A stretch of DNA of 64,000 nucleotides from Candidatus Brocadiaceae bacterium S225 (GCA_007859995.1 SMSL01000014.1:1-64000); one strand, 5' to 3'. Numbered from the stretch's first letter, positions 16,016 through 24,628 are shown. Notes: a model not told the origin generated them from the letters alone. Numbers and translations: made by a program.

Positions 16016-16722
16016 TATCTTTCTTCCCCCATCTCCTGCCAGAAGGTTCCCATCGACTCGTTAATAATTTTTTCTATCCCCTTGCTTGTATATGAAGCTC
16101 CCGTAATGGCATGTACCTCATTCGGGCCTACTGATTCTCTTCCTCTCACCAGTGATAACCTTGGTTTCAGTTTTTTGCCGATAAATTGTCTCTTAAATTC
16201 ATCTTCCGTCATCCTGCCGCCAAGACCGGGAGTTTCAGTATGGTCCAGTACCTCTATACCTTTTATGGTTTCCAAATCGGGGCCGACGCAGATAAACAGA
16301 GAAATATCGGCAGCTTTGTTAAAGCCATAACCAGGTTTTGTAGTAATAAATCCTATACCTTCTAAGCTTCCGTCCTTGTAATACAAAAACAGCTCTTTTC
16401 CCTTTTTATTCATTTGCATTGGATTAGCGGATAGTTTTTGACTGGAAATATCTGATGTATTCTTTCTGGTAATGTTGTTATTGAAAACGGTCCGTACGTT
16501 CTCCTTATCAACCTTCATCCGGCGAAAGCCAAGTAATTGTTTCTCTTCTGTGCGATATGGAATATCAAATATATCAAGGACTGATCTTTTAATCTTAATT
16601 TCATGGTATTCGGCAATCCTTGCTGAAGTTGCAAAATACAGGGTCAACAATATAGTACATGGTATAGCCGTAATAAGAGTGATAGAAAAGACTCTTATAA
16701 GTATTATTTTAAACTCGTTCAT
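16015..16722 (-). CDS. nqrC: Na+-translocating NADH:quinone reductase subunit C
   Basis: This 235-residue protein has an N-terminal membrane helix (about residues 8-30) and a periplasmic FMN-binding domain. The flavinylation motif near the C-terminus reads HAITGASYTS (about residues 204-213), equivalent to D.xSGATxTS in classical NqrC. The Thr/Ser acceptor is kept as Ser, but the first Asp is His. Other conserved parts are GYGFNKAADISLFICVG and LDHTETPGLGGR. It carries covalent FMN in the Nqr electron path. It overlaps nqrDE by one base and follows nqrB by 3 bp. Confidence 0.92.
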   Translation of the reverse strand: MNEFKIILIRVFSITLITAIPCTILLTLYFATSARIAEYHEIKIKRSVLDIFDIPYRTEEKQLLGFRRMKVDKENVRTVFNNNITRKNTSDISSQKLSANPMQMNKKGKELFLYYKDGSLEGIGFITTKPGYGFNKAADISLFICVGPDLETIKGIEVLDHTETPGLGGRMTEDEFKRQFIGKKLKPRLSLVRGRESVGPNEVHAITGASYTSKGIEKIINESMGTFWQEMGEER

Positions 16723-16725
16723 TTT

Positions 16726-17823
16726 TTATCTGTATTTTATCTTCAGTATCAGGGATTGAATCGGAATCCCTATAAGGTTCATGAGTAGTATTGCATACAT
16801 TATGCCTTCAGGTATTGGTGTAAAACTCCTGATTACAACAGTAATAAGGCCGCAACCGATACCAAAAATCCATTTGCCGATTTGACTGTATGTCGTTGTG
16901 ACCGGGTCTGTTGCCATGAAAAAGGCGGCGAAGATAAGCCCCCCACTCAAGAGCTGGAAAATAGGAGGCGCCACAGTATTGCCGGCCAATAAAGATAAAA
17001 CCGTGGAAAAGATAAATACGCTTCCTAAATAGGCAACAGGGATTCTCCAGTTTGCGATCCTTTTAAAACATAACCATATTCCCATAATGATGATAGAGAT
17101 CCTGCACGTTTCTCCCAGGGAGCCGGTATTTGAACCGAACATAAGGGAGAAATAAGATGCAGTCTCACCAATTTCTTTATAAACTATGAGAGGTGTTGCG
17201 CGTGTGACCGCATCCACTCCATGGATTAAGGACTGGACGGTTGGTATGCCGGTGAACGGCTCCTGCCATCCGGTGACTACTATGGCGGGAAAACATATTG
17301 TCAACAACAGGCGACCGAGCAGGGCGGGGTTAACAAGGTTATTGCCGACCCCACCGAGAATATTCCTGAACAGTATACTTATTGCTGCCCCTACACCAAT
17401 TAGCCAGAGAGGCGCCTGAGGTGGTAATAACGCGGGGATAAACAGACAGGTTACAAACCCTCCTTCATTGATTCTTTCTTCTCTGGCCAGTACTACCCAT
17501 ATTGCCTCTACTACAAACACACCGACCACTAATGATACAATAAGTTTTGGAACAACGCATAAAAAGCCATAAAAGTATATTGCGGGGACAACCCATCCAA
17601 AAAAGAGTGCAACAAGAACACCGCCCATGTATTGTTTAACATCCATATTGCTCCGAATGTACGGCGGGGTTTTCGCAGTGTCTTTTGTGCTTCTGATCAA
17701 GCCGTCACAAGCTTCGAACAGCGCACCGAAAAGGTAGTTAACCTTTGGGTGTGATTGGACAAAATTCTCTGCCTTGTTCAGGTTATTATTTAAAATTGTT
17801 TCAATACGTTTAAATATTTTCAT
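16726..17823 (-). CDS. nqrB: Na+-translocating NADH:quinone reductase subunit B
   Basis: This 365-residue integral membrane protein has about ten helices. The hallmarks are GGVGNNLVNPALLGR (about 157-171) and the FMN-attachment segment DAVTRATPL (204-212), equivalent to D.xSGATPL with Thr-210 as acceptor. A downstream FMATDPVTT segment is also present. NqrB holds covalent FMN and riboflavin and the Na+ path. It lies between nqrA and nqrC with spacings of a few bases, so the operon is tightly coupled. The N-terminal cytoplasmic arm (residues 1-60) is normal for the family. Confidence 0.93.
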   Translation of the reverse strand: MKIFKRIETILNNNLNKAENFVQSHPKVNYLFGALFEACDGLIRSTKDTAKTPPYIRSNMDVKQYMGGVLVALFFGWVVPAIYFYGFLCVVPKLIVSLVVGVFVVEAIWVVLAREERINEGGFVTCLFIPALLPPQAPLWLIGVGAAISILFRNILGGVGNNLVNPALLGRLLLTICFPAIVVTGWQEPFTGIPTVQSLIHGVDAVTRATPLIVYKEIGETASYFSLMFGSNTGSLGETCRISIIIMGIWLCFKRIANWRIPVAYLGSVFIFSTVLSLLAGNTVAPPIFQLLSGGLIFAAFFMATDPVTTTYSQIGKWIFGIGCGLITVVIRSFTPIPEGIMYAILLMNLIGIPIQSLILKIKYR

Positions 17824-17828
17824 TTTTC

Positions 17829-18839
17829 TTAATTTACTGACTTACATTCTTTAATAACCTGAAGCAGTTCTAATTTTGAAGGACATATATAACTGCAGAG
17901 CCCGCATTCAATACATTTATCCAATGCATAGATACGTGCCTTCTGCTTTTCGCCGCGTGAATGACAGTGCCAGTAGAGGGCCGGTTCAAGATTTACCGGG
18001 CAAATATCATCACAATAATTGCAGTATACACAGTGTCTTAATTCTCCCCTGAGGCTTGTCGTAAAGTGCAGTTCGTTAGTCTTTATGTAAGGGAAAGGTA
18101 TCTTGTAATCTTTCTCCTCCATTACGACAATGTTCTTTACGGGCCAGTCAATCGCTTGCGTCAGATCTTCAACCTCGATACCGTTCAGAAGTCCGTCAAA
18201 AAAGACACGATATTTGATATCAGTTTTGATATATTTTTTTAAAACAGTTTCAACAGGAGTGCCAGGCCTTACCTTGAGAATCCTGTTTTCATGTAAGCCT
18301 GTTCCTGATATCGGTATAAGACGTACTTCGTTTTCTTTCTTTAATATATAGTGTTCATAAATGCCGGTGACGGATTGGGGGTCTAATAAGAGAATTCCAT
18401 GCTTAATTGGATCCTCATCAAAGGAGATCTCCAACCCGAGAACATTCTTTAATACAAGTACAGGCGCGTCATAAGGATAAGCAGGTTCCATGCTATACGT
18501 ATGCAACCACTCTTTCTCTTTTCCATACCGTATTAAGTCATTAATAAGATCATCTTCACCGCAGTCAACGACAATGCGAAACTGTGAGTCGGGAAAGTAC
18601 TCTGATCTTACTTTTTCCAGTCTGTGCAGGAAATTTGTCGTATTGTCTTTGAGGATAGCCCAGTGAGGAAGTGCCCATGGTTCGGTAGGACATAAATTTA
18701 TTATAATGTGTTCAACCTTTTTTTCAGGGAAGGGAAAACTGAAATTTTCGGTATGTCCACTATACCTTACTGACACAATTTCTTCAGAAAACTCAGTTGG
18801 ATATGTATTTATGAGATCAAAACCTTTTCTGTATACCAT
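17829..18839 (-). CDS. nqrA: NqrA-like subunit with two 4Fe-4S motifs (RnfC-like C-terminus)
   Basis: This 336-residue soluble protein occupies the nqrA position at the head of the operon. It keeps the RnfC/NqrA core: a Rossmann-like region around residues 90-200 and an SLBB-like segment at ISGTGLHENRILKVRPGTP. It ends in two ferredoxin motifs, CVYCNYCDDICP (about 270-281) and CIECGLCSYICP (about 309-320). Vibrio-type NqrA has about 446 residues and no cluster-binding cysteines, whereas RnfC carries two 4Fe-4S clusters. It therefore looks like an Nqr subunit with ancestral Rnf-like clusters and a shorter N-terminus. It is first in an operon running to 12905. Upstream is AT-rich promoter-like DNA. 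Confidence 0.85.
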   Translation of the reverse strand: MVYRKGFDLINTYPTEFSEEIVSVRYSGHTENFSFPFPEKKVEHIIINLCPTEPWALPHWAILKDNTTNFLHRLEKVRSEYFPDSQFRIVVDCGEDDLINDLIRYGKEKEWLHTYSMEPAYPYDAPVLVLKNVLGLEISFDEDPIKHGILLLDPQSVTGIYEHYILKKENEVRLIPISGTGLHENRILKVRPGTPVETVLKKYIKTDIKYRVFFDGLLNGIEVEDLTQAIDWPVKNIVVMEEKDYKIPFPYIKTNELHFTTSLRGELRHCVYCNYCDDICPVNLEPALYWHCHSRGEKQKARIYALDKCIECGLCSYICPSKLELLQVIKECKSVN

Positions 18840-19198
18840 TTTAGGTTAGTTTATTTGCGATATGTATGATTAATAATTCTGCATTATATCTTGATTATAT
18901 ATGAATTTCAATTTTAAGTTGAATTTAAGTTGAATGAAATGTAGTGGAGGTTTACAGCTTTTGCGTTTGTGATGAGACGAAATATGGAGTGCATCATCCA
19001 CGCCCAAATGCTTGGCGGACAGGCGGTCACTGCACTCCAAAAGGTTCTGTACAACAATCTTGGAATGCTCTCTCCGGTATGTTATCAGTTCAATAGTTTC
19101 AAGAAAATTATATTGTATTTATAGAAAATACGGTTTTAATAATGCAAATACAAGCCACCTGAGAATATGTACCAGGGAATATTGAGGGAGTTATCATT
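18840..19198. other. Divergent intergenic region between nqrA and the Usp gene
   Basis: This stretch separates two divergent genes, so it should hold both promoters. The first 100 bp next to nqrA are strongly AT-rich with short direct repeats (TTTTAAGTTGAATTTAAGTTGAAT). The middle contains repeat element B (18980-19038). No gene is seen. Confidence 0.5.
18980..19038 (+). repeat. Short repeat element B, upstream flank of nqr-fabI
   Basis: It begins AAATATGGAGTGCATCATCC and ends GGTCACTGCACTCC, the same ends as element A (11848-11911) but on the opposite strand. The ends TGGAGTGCA (18985) and TGCACTCCA (19031) are also inverted repeats of each other, as in a small transposon relic. Confidence 0.6.
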
Positions 19199-20119
19199 AT
19201 GAGTCAATTTCCAAATAAAAGCATTCTTACTGCGACAGATTTTTCTGAATACTCAAAAATTACTTTGGACATGTGTCTGGGTGCTTACCGGTGTATGAAG
19301 ACAAAGCTTTATGTTTTACACACCATCGAAAAATTCCCCCATGATTCCCGGCATTTATCATCCGGTACTAATCCTGAAGGCATAAAACAAAAACTTGAAG
19401 AGGATGCCATAGATAAAATTAAGGCATTGATACCTGAGGATGTAATGGATAAAGGGGACATAATTCCCATGGTAAGATTCGGTAAACCATTTCTGGAAAC
19501 AATACAAGTTGCAAAAGAAAACAGTGTAGACCTTCTGGTAATAGGCACACACGGAAGGGCAGGAGTGGACAGAGTTATGTTGGGCAGTGTTGCGGAAAAA
19601 ATTGTCAGAAAAGCAGACTGTCCTGTTATGGTAATTAAGAGTATAAAGTATACTGGATTCAAAAGAATTATCGTCCCTATCGACTTTTCTGATTGTTCCA
19701 GAAAGGCATTGGAATACGCTGTCTCCATAGCGAGATCACACAATAACAGATTAACTATTTTACACGTTTATGAGAAGTCATTCGTTGAGCCCTATGTAAA
19801 TGCGGCAAATTCTGAGGAGAAGGCGGATGAAATAATGAAAGAGATAGAGCGGGTGAATGAATCCAAATATGATGAATTTTTGAAGACAGTCGATCTCAAT
19901 GGAGTTGAATATGAAAAATTGCTGAAAAAGGGTATTGCCGAGACAGATATAGTAGAGATAGCCATGGAACAACAGGCAAATTTGATAGTTATGGGCACCC
20001 ATGGAAGATCCGGTATCAAGCATATGCTGATTGGTAGTACTGCAGAGCAAGTCGTTCGTACTGTACACTGTGATATTATAATAGTTAAGCCTGAGAAATT
20101 CAGTCTCTCTATGCCTTGA
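19199..20119 (+). CDS. Tandem universal stress protein (UspA) domains
   Basis: This 306-residue protein is two UspA domains in tandem (about 1-145 and 155-300). Each has the ATP-binding signature G..GR.G....L.GS.AE..VR near its end: GTHGRAGVDRVMLGSVAEK and GTHGRSGIKHMLIGSTAEQ. Usp proteins bind ATP and modulate stress survival in the cytosol. It is 27 bp upstream of a cation/proton antiporter gene, and such Usp-antiporter pairs are common, so Usp may regulate the transporter. Confidence 0.93.
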   Translation: MSQFPNKSILTATDFSEYSKITLDMCLGAYRCMKTKLYVLHTIEKFPHDSRHLSSGTNPEGIKQKLEEDAIDKIKALIPEDVMDKGDIIPMVRFGKPFLETIQVAKENSVDLLVIGTHGRAGVDRVMLGSVAEKIVRKADCPVMVIKSIKYTGFKRIIVPIDFSDCSRKALEYAVSIARSHNNRLTILHVYEKSFVEPYVNAANSEEKADEIMKEIERVNESKYDEFLKTVDLNGVEYEKLLKKGIAETDIVEIAMEQQANLIVMGTHGRSGIKHMLIGSTAEQVVRTVHCDIIIVKPEKFSLSMP

Positions 20120-20146
20120 AAGCAGTGCAATCCTATGGTGTAAAAA

Positions 20147-21514
20147 ATGAAAAAGGCATTATCTAAATATACTTTAATTCTCCTTCTGGCATTGCCTCTT
20201 GCCTTTTACATGTCCAGTGCATATCCGTCTTCTGAGAACTCATCTCGCAAGACCAATTCAACAGAACATGCTAAAGAAAATACGGGTGAGGTAATGCATG
20301 GTCATGCAGACCCCATTGCTCCCATCCTCCTTAGTATCATAATTATACTCGCTGCGGCAAAAATTGGAGGTGGAATATTTGAAAAAATAGGACAACCTGC
20401 AGTACTGGGAGAACTGGTCCTCGGTATTATTATAGGAAATTTGGCTTATTTTACCGGTTGGGAATTCTTCGCTCAACTTAGAAACCATACCTTTGTAGAT
20501 CTTCTGGCAAGGTTTGGTGCAATAATCCTTCTTTTTGAGATTGGGCTGGAAACAGATATACGGGATATTGTAAAGGTAGGTCTTTCATCACTTTTAGTGG
20601 CTTTGGGTGGTATTGTAACACCGTTTATATTAGGATATTTCACCAGTCTTTACTTTTTTCCTGATGCCGGTTTTAATGTTCATCTCTTTGTGGGAGCTAC
20701 GCTCTGTGCTACAAGTGTAGGTATAAAAGCACGTATATTTAAAGACTTGGGAAAACTCCAGACTACTGAGTCAAGTATACTCATGGGTGCGGCGGTAATT
20801 GATGATATTATAGTAGTATTTATATTGGCTATAGTTACTGACATCGTAGTAACGGGAAGTGTGGGTCTCTTTCCTGTTGTCCGGACATCAATATTCTCTA
20901 TCCTCTTCCTTTCAGGTGCCGTATTCATGGGTTTTAAGTTGGCCCCTTTTCTAGGTTATTATACAATACACAGGAAGGCCGAGGGTTGGAAGCTGGCTAT
21001 GGCCATTGTTTTCTGCCTCCTTCTCTCTTATACAGCTAATCTTATTGGCCTGGCGACTATAGTGGGCGCATTTGCAGCCGGACTTATTTTAAGAGAGGTT
21101 CGCTTCAAGGATTTAAAAGGAGGAGAACACGGCATACAGGAGATTTTGCGACCGGCATCTTTTGTCTTTGTGCCGGTGTTCTTTCTTCTAATTGGCATGC
21201 AGATAAAGCTGGAAATCTTCGGTAATCTTTCCGCATTAAAGGTAGCCCTGGTAATAACTTTGGCTGCCATTCTTGGTAAACAGGTTTGTGGTTTGTGTGC
21301 GTTGGAAAAAGGGTTGAACCGGATTGCTATCGGTATTGCCATGGTTCCACGAGGAGAGGTCACGCTGATATTCGCCGGCATTGGAAAGAGCCTCGGCATT
21401 ATCAACGATATTGTTTTCTCTGCACTAATAATCATGGTAATCATTACTACCCTGATTACACCGCCAGCCCTCAGGATGGCAATGTCAGAAAAGCCTCCGA
21501 TACAGAAGGATTAA
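20147..21514 (+). CDS. CPA2-family cation/proton antiporter (Kef/Nap type)
   Basis: This 455-residue protein has an N-terminal signal-like helix (residues 8-25), a polar His-containing segment (GEVMHGHADP) and about twelve membrane helices. The family marks are IGQPAVLGELVLGIIIGN near helix 2, AVIDDIIVVF with the conserved DD ion-binding pair of CPA proteins, and GMVPRGEV-like AMVPRGEVTLIFAGIG near the end. It lacks the cytosolic TrkA/RCK domain of KefB/C. It probably exchanges Na+ or K+ for H+, which fits an organism with a sodium-pumping Nqr. Confidence 0.9.
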   Translation: MKKALSKYTLILLLALPLAFYMSSAYPSSENSSRKTNSTEHAKENTGEVMHGHADPIAPILLSIIIILAAAKIGGGIFEKIGQPAVLGELVLGIIIGNLAYFTGWEFFAQLRNHTFVDLLARFGAIILLFEIGLETDIRDIVKVGLSSLLVALGGIVTPFILGYFTSLYFFPDAGFNVHLFVGATLCATSVGIKARIFKDLGKLQTTESSILMGAAVIDDIIVVFILAIVTDIVVTGSVGLFPVVRTSIFSILFLSGAVFMGFKLAPFLGYYTIHRKAEGWKLAMAIVFCLLLSYTANLIGLATIVGAFAAGLILREVRFKDLKGGEHGIQEILRPASFVFVPVFFLLIGMQIKLEIFGNLSALKVALVITLAAILGKQVCGLCALEKGLNRIAIGIAMVPRGEVTLIFAGIGKSLGIINDIVFSALIIMVIITTLITPPALRMAMSEKPPIQKD

Positions 21515-21518
21515 AATA

Positions 21519-21635
21519 AACGTTACTATTCGCCGTAAACGGCGCAAAGTTGATATTTGTAAGATTATAGATGGTTCAAATAAATTTGGAGTGAGAGTAA
21601 TAACTCCGAAGATGTTATTGGAGGAACTGAAATGA
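21519..21635 (+). pseudogene. Possible C-terminal remnant of a PIN-domain toxin
   Basis: The frame without a start codon encodes RRKRRKVDICKIIDGSNKFG and then VRVITPKMLLEELK, ending in a TGA that overlaps the ATG of the next gene (ATGA). A C-terminus of the type '(F)GV.(V/I)(I/L)TP..(F/L)L..L' is typical of PIN-family toxins, and the overlap with an RHH antitoxin fits a toxin-antitoxin operon. Its first 55 bp recur at 53935-53989. The assignment is tentative. Confidence 0.4.
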
Positions 21636-21868
21636 GTGCCTTAAGCTTAAGATTACCCGATTCTATACACAGACATATTAAAGAAGTTGCAAAGAAAGAG
21701 GGGGTGTCGATTAATCAGTTTATATCATCGGCAGTTTCAGAGAAAATATCGGCATTATTGACTGAAGATTATTTAAAAGAGAGAGCTGGAAGAGCCAGGA
21801 AAAAAGATTTGAAACAGATATTGGATAAAGTGCCTGATCGTAAGCCTCTTCCCGGTGATGAAATATAG
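21632..21868 (+). CDS. Ribbon-helix-helix antitoxin (CopG/HicB-like)
   Basis: This 78-residue protein begins ALSLRLPDSIHRHIKEVAKK, then EGVSINQFISSAVSEKIS. That is the N-terminal beta strand plus two helices of an RHH DNA-binding antitoxin. The C-terminal tail (KKDLKQILDKVPDRKPLPGD) is the usual toxin-binding extension. It would autorepress its operon. Its toxin appears to be lost: only a possible upstream remnant is present and the following gene is an unrelated nuclease fragment. Confidence 0.8.
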   Translation: MSALSLRLPDSIHRHIKEVAKKEGVSINQFISSAVSEKISALLTEDYLKERAGRARKKDLKQILDKVPDRKPLPGDEI

Positions 21869-22388
21869 AAGAGCGGCTGAGAAGACATTAATTAAGGAGT
21901 TAGATTGGAAGGATGATGGTCTTCAACTGTTCCTGCCTTGTCGGATTAATGACTCATTTAATTTGGTTGCTGTTTGGACAAAACAAGCGAATTCACCAAA
22001 TTTCAGATACATCGGGCAGTTTTGGAAATACCTACAACTACATAAAGAGAGAATAAAAAACGAAAAAACAGTTGTTTGCGGCGATTTTAATAGCAATGTG
22101 ATTTGGGATGAATGGGATCGTTGGTGGAATCATAGTGATGTTGTCAGGGAGTTAGGTGAAATTAACATCAGTAGTATCTACCACAAATTATACGGTGAAG
22201 AACAAGGTAAAGAAACCATGCCAACTTTATTCATGCAGCGTAAAAGAGCAAAGTCATATCATATTGACTATGCCTTTGCTCCAGGCAATATGTTTAAAAA
22301 GGGTAAGACCCTTATAAGGGTAGGTGATCCGGGAACATGGTTAGAGCATAGTGACAATATGCCAGTCATATTCAAAATAACCTGCTAA
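21855..22388 (+). CDS. Endonuclease/exonuclease/phosphatase-family protein, N-terminally truncated
   Basis: The 177 residues correspond to the C-terminal half of the EEP superfamily. They show CGDFNSN (the D.N motif), HIDYAFAPG and WLEHSDNMPVIF (the terminal SDH-type motif, here SDN). The N-terminal strand with the conserved N and metal-binding Glu is absent, so the protein is probably inactive or a fragment. The ORF start overlaps the RHH gene. Neither a good ribosome site nor an upstream continuation was found. Confidence 0.65.
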   Translation: MMKYRRAAEKTLIKELDWKDDGLQLFLPCRINDSFNLVAVWTKQANSPNFRYIGQFWKYLQLHKERIKNEKTVVCGDFNSNVIWDEWDRWWNHSDVVRELGEINISSIYHKLYGEEQGKETMPTLFMQRKRAKSYHIDYAFAPGNMFKKGKTLIRVGDPGTWLEHSDNMPVIFKITC

Positions 22389-22513
22389 CTATGTAGTTCA
22401 GTTGATGTCAAAACCGCTACTGCGTTTTGATTATACCACCACCACCGATTGCTGGCGTTATATTATGAGAAAAAAGGGAGACTTATTATGGAAGTGTGAA
22501 TTAAACAAAATAC

Positions 22514-22541
22514 TTGACACTTTCTTCTGACGCTTTAAGAT
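22514..22541 (+). promoter_or_regulatory. Sigma-70-type promoter candidate for the polyferredoxin gene
   Basis: A consensus -35 box TTGACA (22514-22519) is followed after 16 bp by TAAGAT (22536-22541), with GATATA as an alternative -10. It lies about 110 bp upstream of the gene at 22650. Confidence 0.5.
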
Positions 22542-22649
22542 ATATTTTCAGCCGGAAACAGGCGGACTAATATAGTAAAAACAGGAGAATGTTACATTTG
22601 GTAAGCCCTTTAATGAATTACGTGCTTATCATTAGAATGGAGGAACAAC

Positions 22650-23945
22650 TTGGCTTCACAAAATGAAAATTCTATAAAGAAGTCTGACTCATCAAATGTG
22701 TCTAAGAAGAAGCGTAAATCATCATGGATCACTTCACTCAGGTTTAGATGGTTTTCACAGATTTCGTTTTTTATTATAACAATTTACATTGGATGGTCGT
22801 TTTATCTGTTTGTGCGATATTGTGAATCCGGCGGTGTTACTGCTTTTGTGGCAAGGCCGCCGGGGATTGAGGCATTTTTGCCTATAGGTGCATTTATGGG
22901 GTTGAAGTATTTTCTGGGTACAGGGGCGGTAGACCCTTTGCATCCTGCGGGTTTTATTATATTTGCTTCTATTTTGGTAACTTCGTTTCTTTTTCAAAGG
23001 GGGTTTTGCAGCTGGATATGTCCGGTTGGAACAATGTCGGAGTGGGCATGGAGATTTGGTGATTGGCTAAAGTCTAAATTTAACAGCAAGGTCAGCTATT
23101 GGTTGGAAAAGTTTCCGGTAAAACTTACATGCGGCCTCAGCATGATAACAACTCCGATTGTCGCCCTGATGCTTCTTAATATGATAACTTTTGCTTCATT
23201 TAAATCGTCAAGCATGAAGTATATCTTTCCTTTTATGATTGTGGCTATTGTCATACCTTTTGTCCTGCCCAGGAAAATTTGGCCGGCCCGTGTGGAAGAT
23301 GCTATCGCGCGCGCGTGGAAGTATACCCTTTTGACCTTTTTTACTGTCAACATTGTGATAAAGATGTCGGCTGCTCAGCTTGGAATGATATTTGAGAAGG
23401 CTCCGTATATGAAGGTTGCAGATATAAAGATGATGTATTTTTTCCTTGATCTTTCCATGCTTGCGTTAATTATTTTATCCTTAATATTCTTTTTTTCCAT
23501 TTTCAATAAGAATTACTGGTGCAGGTATTTTTGTCCGTATGGCGCCTTGATAGGTATCCTGGGATGGGCCAGTGCAACCAGAATAGTTCGAAACAAAAAG
23601 ACGTGTATTGATTGCAGTAAGTGTACGATTGCCTGCCCGGTTTATATAGAAGTGGAGAAAAAAAATATTGTTTATGATGTAGAATGTCTTGGTTGCTATG
23701 ATTGTGTTGATTCGTGTCCCGTAAATGGCGCTCTCGATATGAAGGTTTTGGGAGTTGGCAAGAAGGTTCATTATGCTGTCTATGCCGGTCTTGTAGTTGG
23801 TCTATTTGTAGTTTTTATGAATACCGCGCGATTTACAGGATACTGGTACAATAATGTATCGGTACAGGAATACACGGAATTGGTCCAGGATCTGGATAAT
23901 CCCAGGTTCAAACATCAGCAAGGGGAATTTGAGATAGAAGAGTAG
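22650..23945 (+). CDS. NapH/NosR-like membrane polyferredoxin
   Basis: This 431-residue protein has five to six membrane helices and conserved cytoplasmic cysteine motifs. CSWICPVGTMSEW and CRYFCPYGALIG are the twin CxxxCP motifs of the NapH/NosR/YccM family. Two 4Fe-4S motifs follow: CIDCSKCTIACPV and CLGCYDCVDSCPV. Such proteins pass electrons between the quinone pool and periplasmic reductases or maturation factors. The start at 22650 is a TTG behind GGAGGAAC. The partner reductase is not in the neighbourhood, so the substrate is unknown. The next gene starts 11 bp downstream. Confidence 0.88.
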   Translation: MASQNENSIKKSDSSNVSKKKRKSSWITSLRFRWFSQISFFIITIYIGWSFYLFVRYCESGGVTAFVARPPGIEAFLPIGAFMGLKYFLGTGAVDPLHPAGFIIFASILVTSFLFQRGFCSWICPVGTMSEWAWRFGDWLKSKFNSKVSYWLEKFPVKLTCGLSMITTPIVALMLLNMITFASFKSSSMKYIFPFMIVAIVIPFVLPRKIWPARVEDAIARAWKYTLLTFFTVNIVIKMSAAQLGMIFEKAPYMKVADIKMMYFFLDLSMLALIILSLIFFFSIFNKNYWCRYFCPYGALIGILGWASATRIVRNKKTCIDCSKCTIACPVYIEVEKKNIVYDVECLGCYDCVDSCPVNGALDMKVLGVGKKVHYAVYAGLVVGLFVVFMNTARFTGYWYNNVSVQEYTELVQDLDNPRFKHQQGEFEIEE

Positions 23946-23956
23946 CTTTTTCATTT

Positions 23957-24535
23957 ATGTTAGATAAAAACAATATTTTTCATGACCTTATAGTAGAGGT
24001 AAGAGCGTTAACAGAGTCTCACGATCCCGGTCCTCTTTTTGAAGATCTGGATGTTGAGTCTCTTGATGGTGAATACCATTTTACGACATCAAGAAGTACC
24101 TTGTTAATGATGAGCAAGGTTATTGAAGATACTTTGAAGTCTCATAAAAAACGGTGTACATTGTATTCCGGATTTCAGGAATTAAGCAGGTTTAAGAAAC
24201 ATCGTGAAAGATATGCTAAATTAGCAGCCTCTGCAGACCAGATATTCGTTATAGGTGTTGCAGACACGCCTGTTGAAAGCATTGCGGATAATGTGCATAT
24301 CAGGACAAAGAATGCGGATATAATCCGCAACAATTGGATTTCAATCATTACGGACAAAAATATCAATATTTCATTGATAGCACAAGAATCGACTTCTCAG
24401 AAACATCACGAAGGGTACGTTGGCTTTTACACAAACAGTAAATCCCTTACCGAAAAAGCCGTTAATTTGCTAATTGATAACGATGTACTGAGTGATGACC
24501 CAGTCCCGGGTAAGCAAACCTATTTTAATATTTAG
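23957..24535 (+). CDS. DICT-type sensory domain protein
   Basis: This 192-residue soluble protein has a central stretch (FTTSRSTLLMMSKVIEDTL, YSGFQELSRFKKHRERYAKLA, then DQIFVIGVAD) that resembles the DICT sensory domain (PF10069). DICT is found alongside GGDEF and response-regulator domains. Here it stands alone without an output domain. It follows the polyferredoxin gene by 11 bp and probably shares its transcript. Its ligand is unknown. Confidence 0.6.
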   Translation: MLDKNNIFHDLIVEVRALTESHDPGPLFEDLDVESLDGEYHFTTSRSTLLMMSKVIEDTLKSHKKRCTLYSGFQELSRFKKHRERYAKLAASADQIFVIGVADTPVESIADNVHIRTKNADIIRNNWISIITDKNINISLIAQESTSQKHHEGYVGFYTNSKSLTEKAVNLLIDNDVLSDDPVPGKQTYFNI

Positions 24536-24557
24536 CGATCATTCGTTACCTAAACAC

Positions 24558-24617
24558 GACAGACCTCTCTTTCGAGAGGACTCCAATTCTGGAATCCTCT
24601 CGAAAGAGAGGTCTGTC
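24558..24617. repeat. Perfect 23-bp inverted repeat with nested hairpins
   Basis: The arm at 24558-24580 (begins GACAGACCTCTC, ends CGAGAGGA) is perfectly complementary to 24595-24617 across a 14-nt loop that itself contains TCCA/TGGA. Each arm also folds alone (CCTCTC-TTTC-GAGAGG). It fills nearly the whole gap between the DICT gene and the deacetylase gene. There is no T-run, so it is probably a mobile palindromic repeat rather than a simple terminator. Confidence 0.85.
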
Positions 24618-24628
24618 TCCTGATCTTT

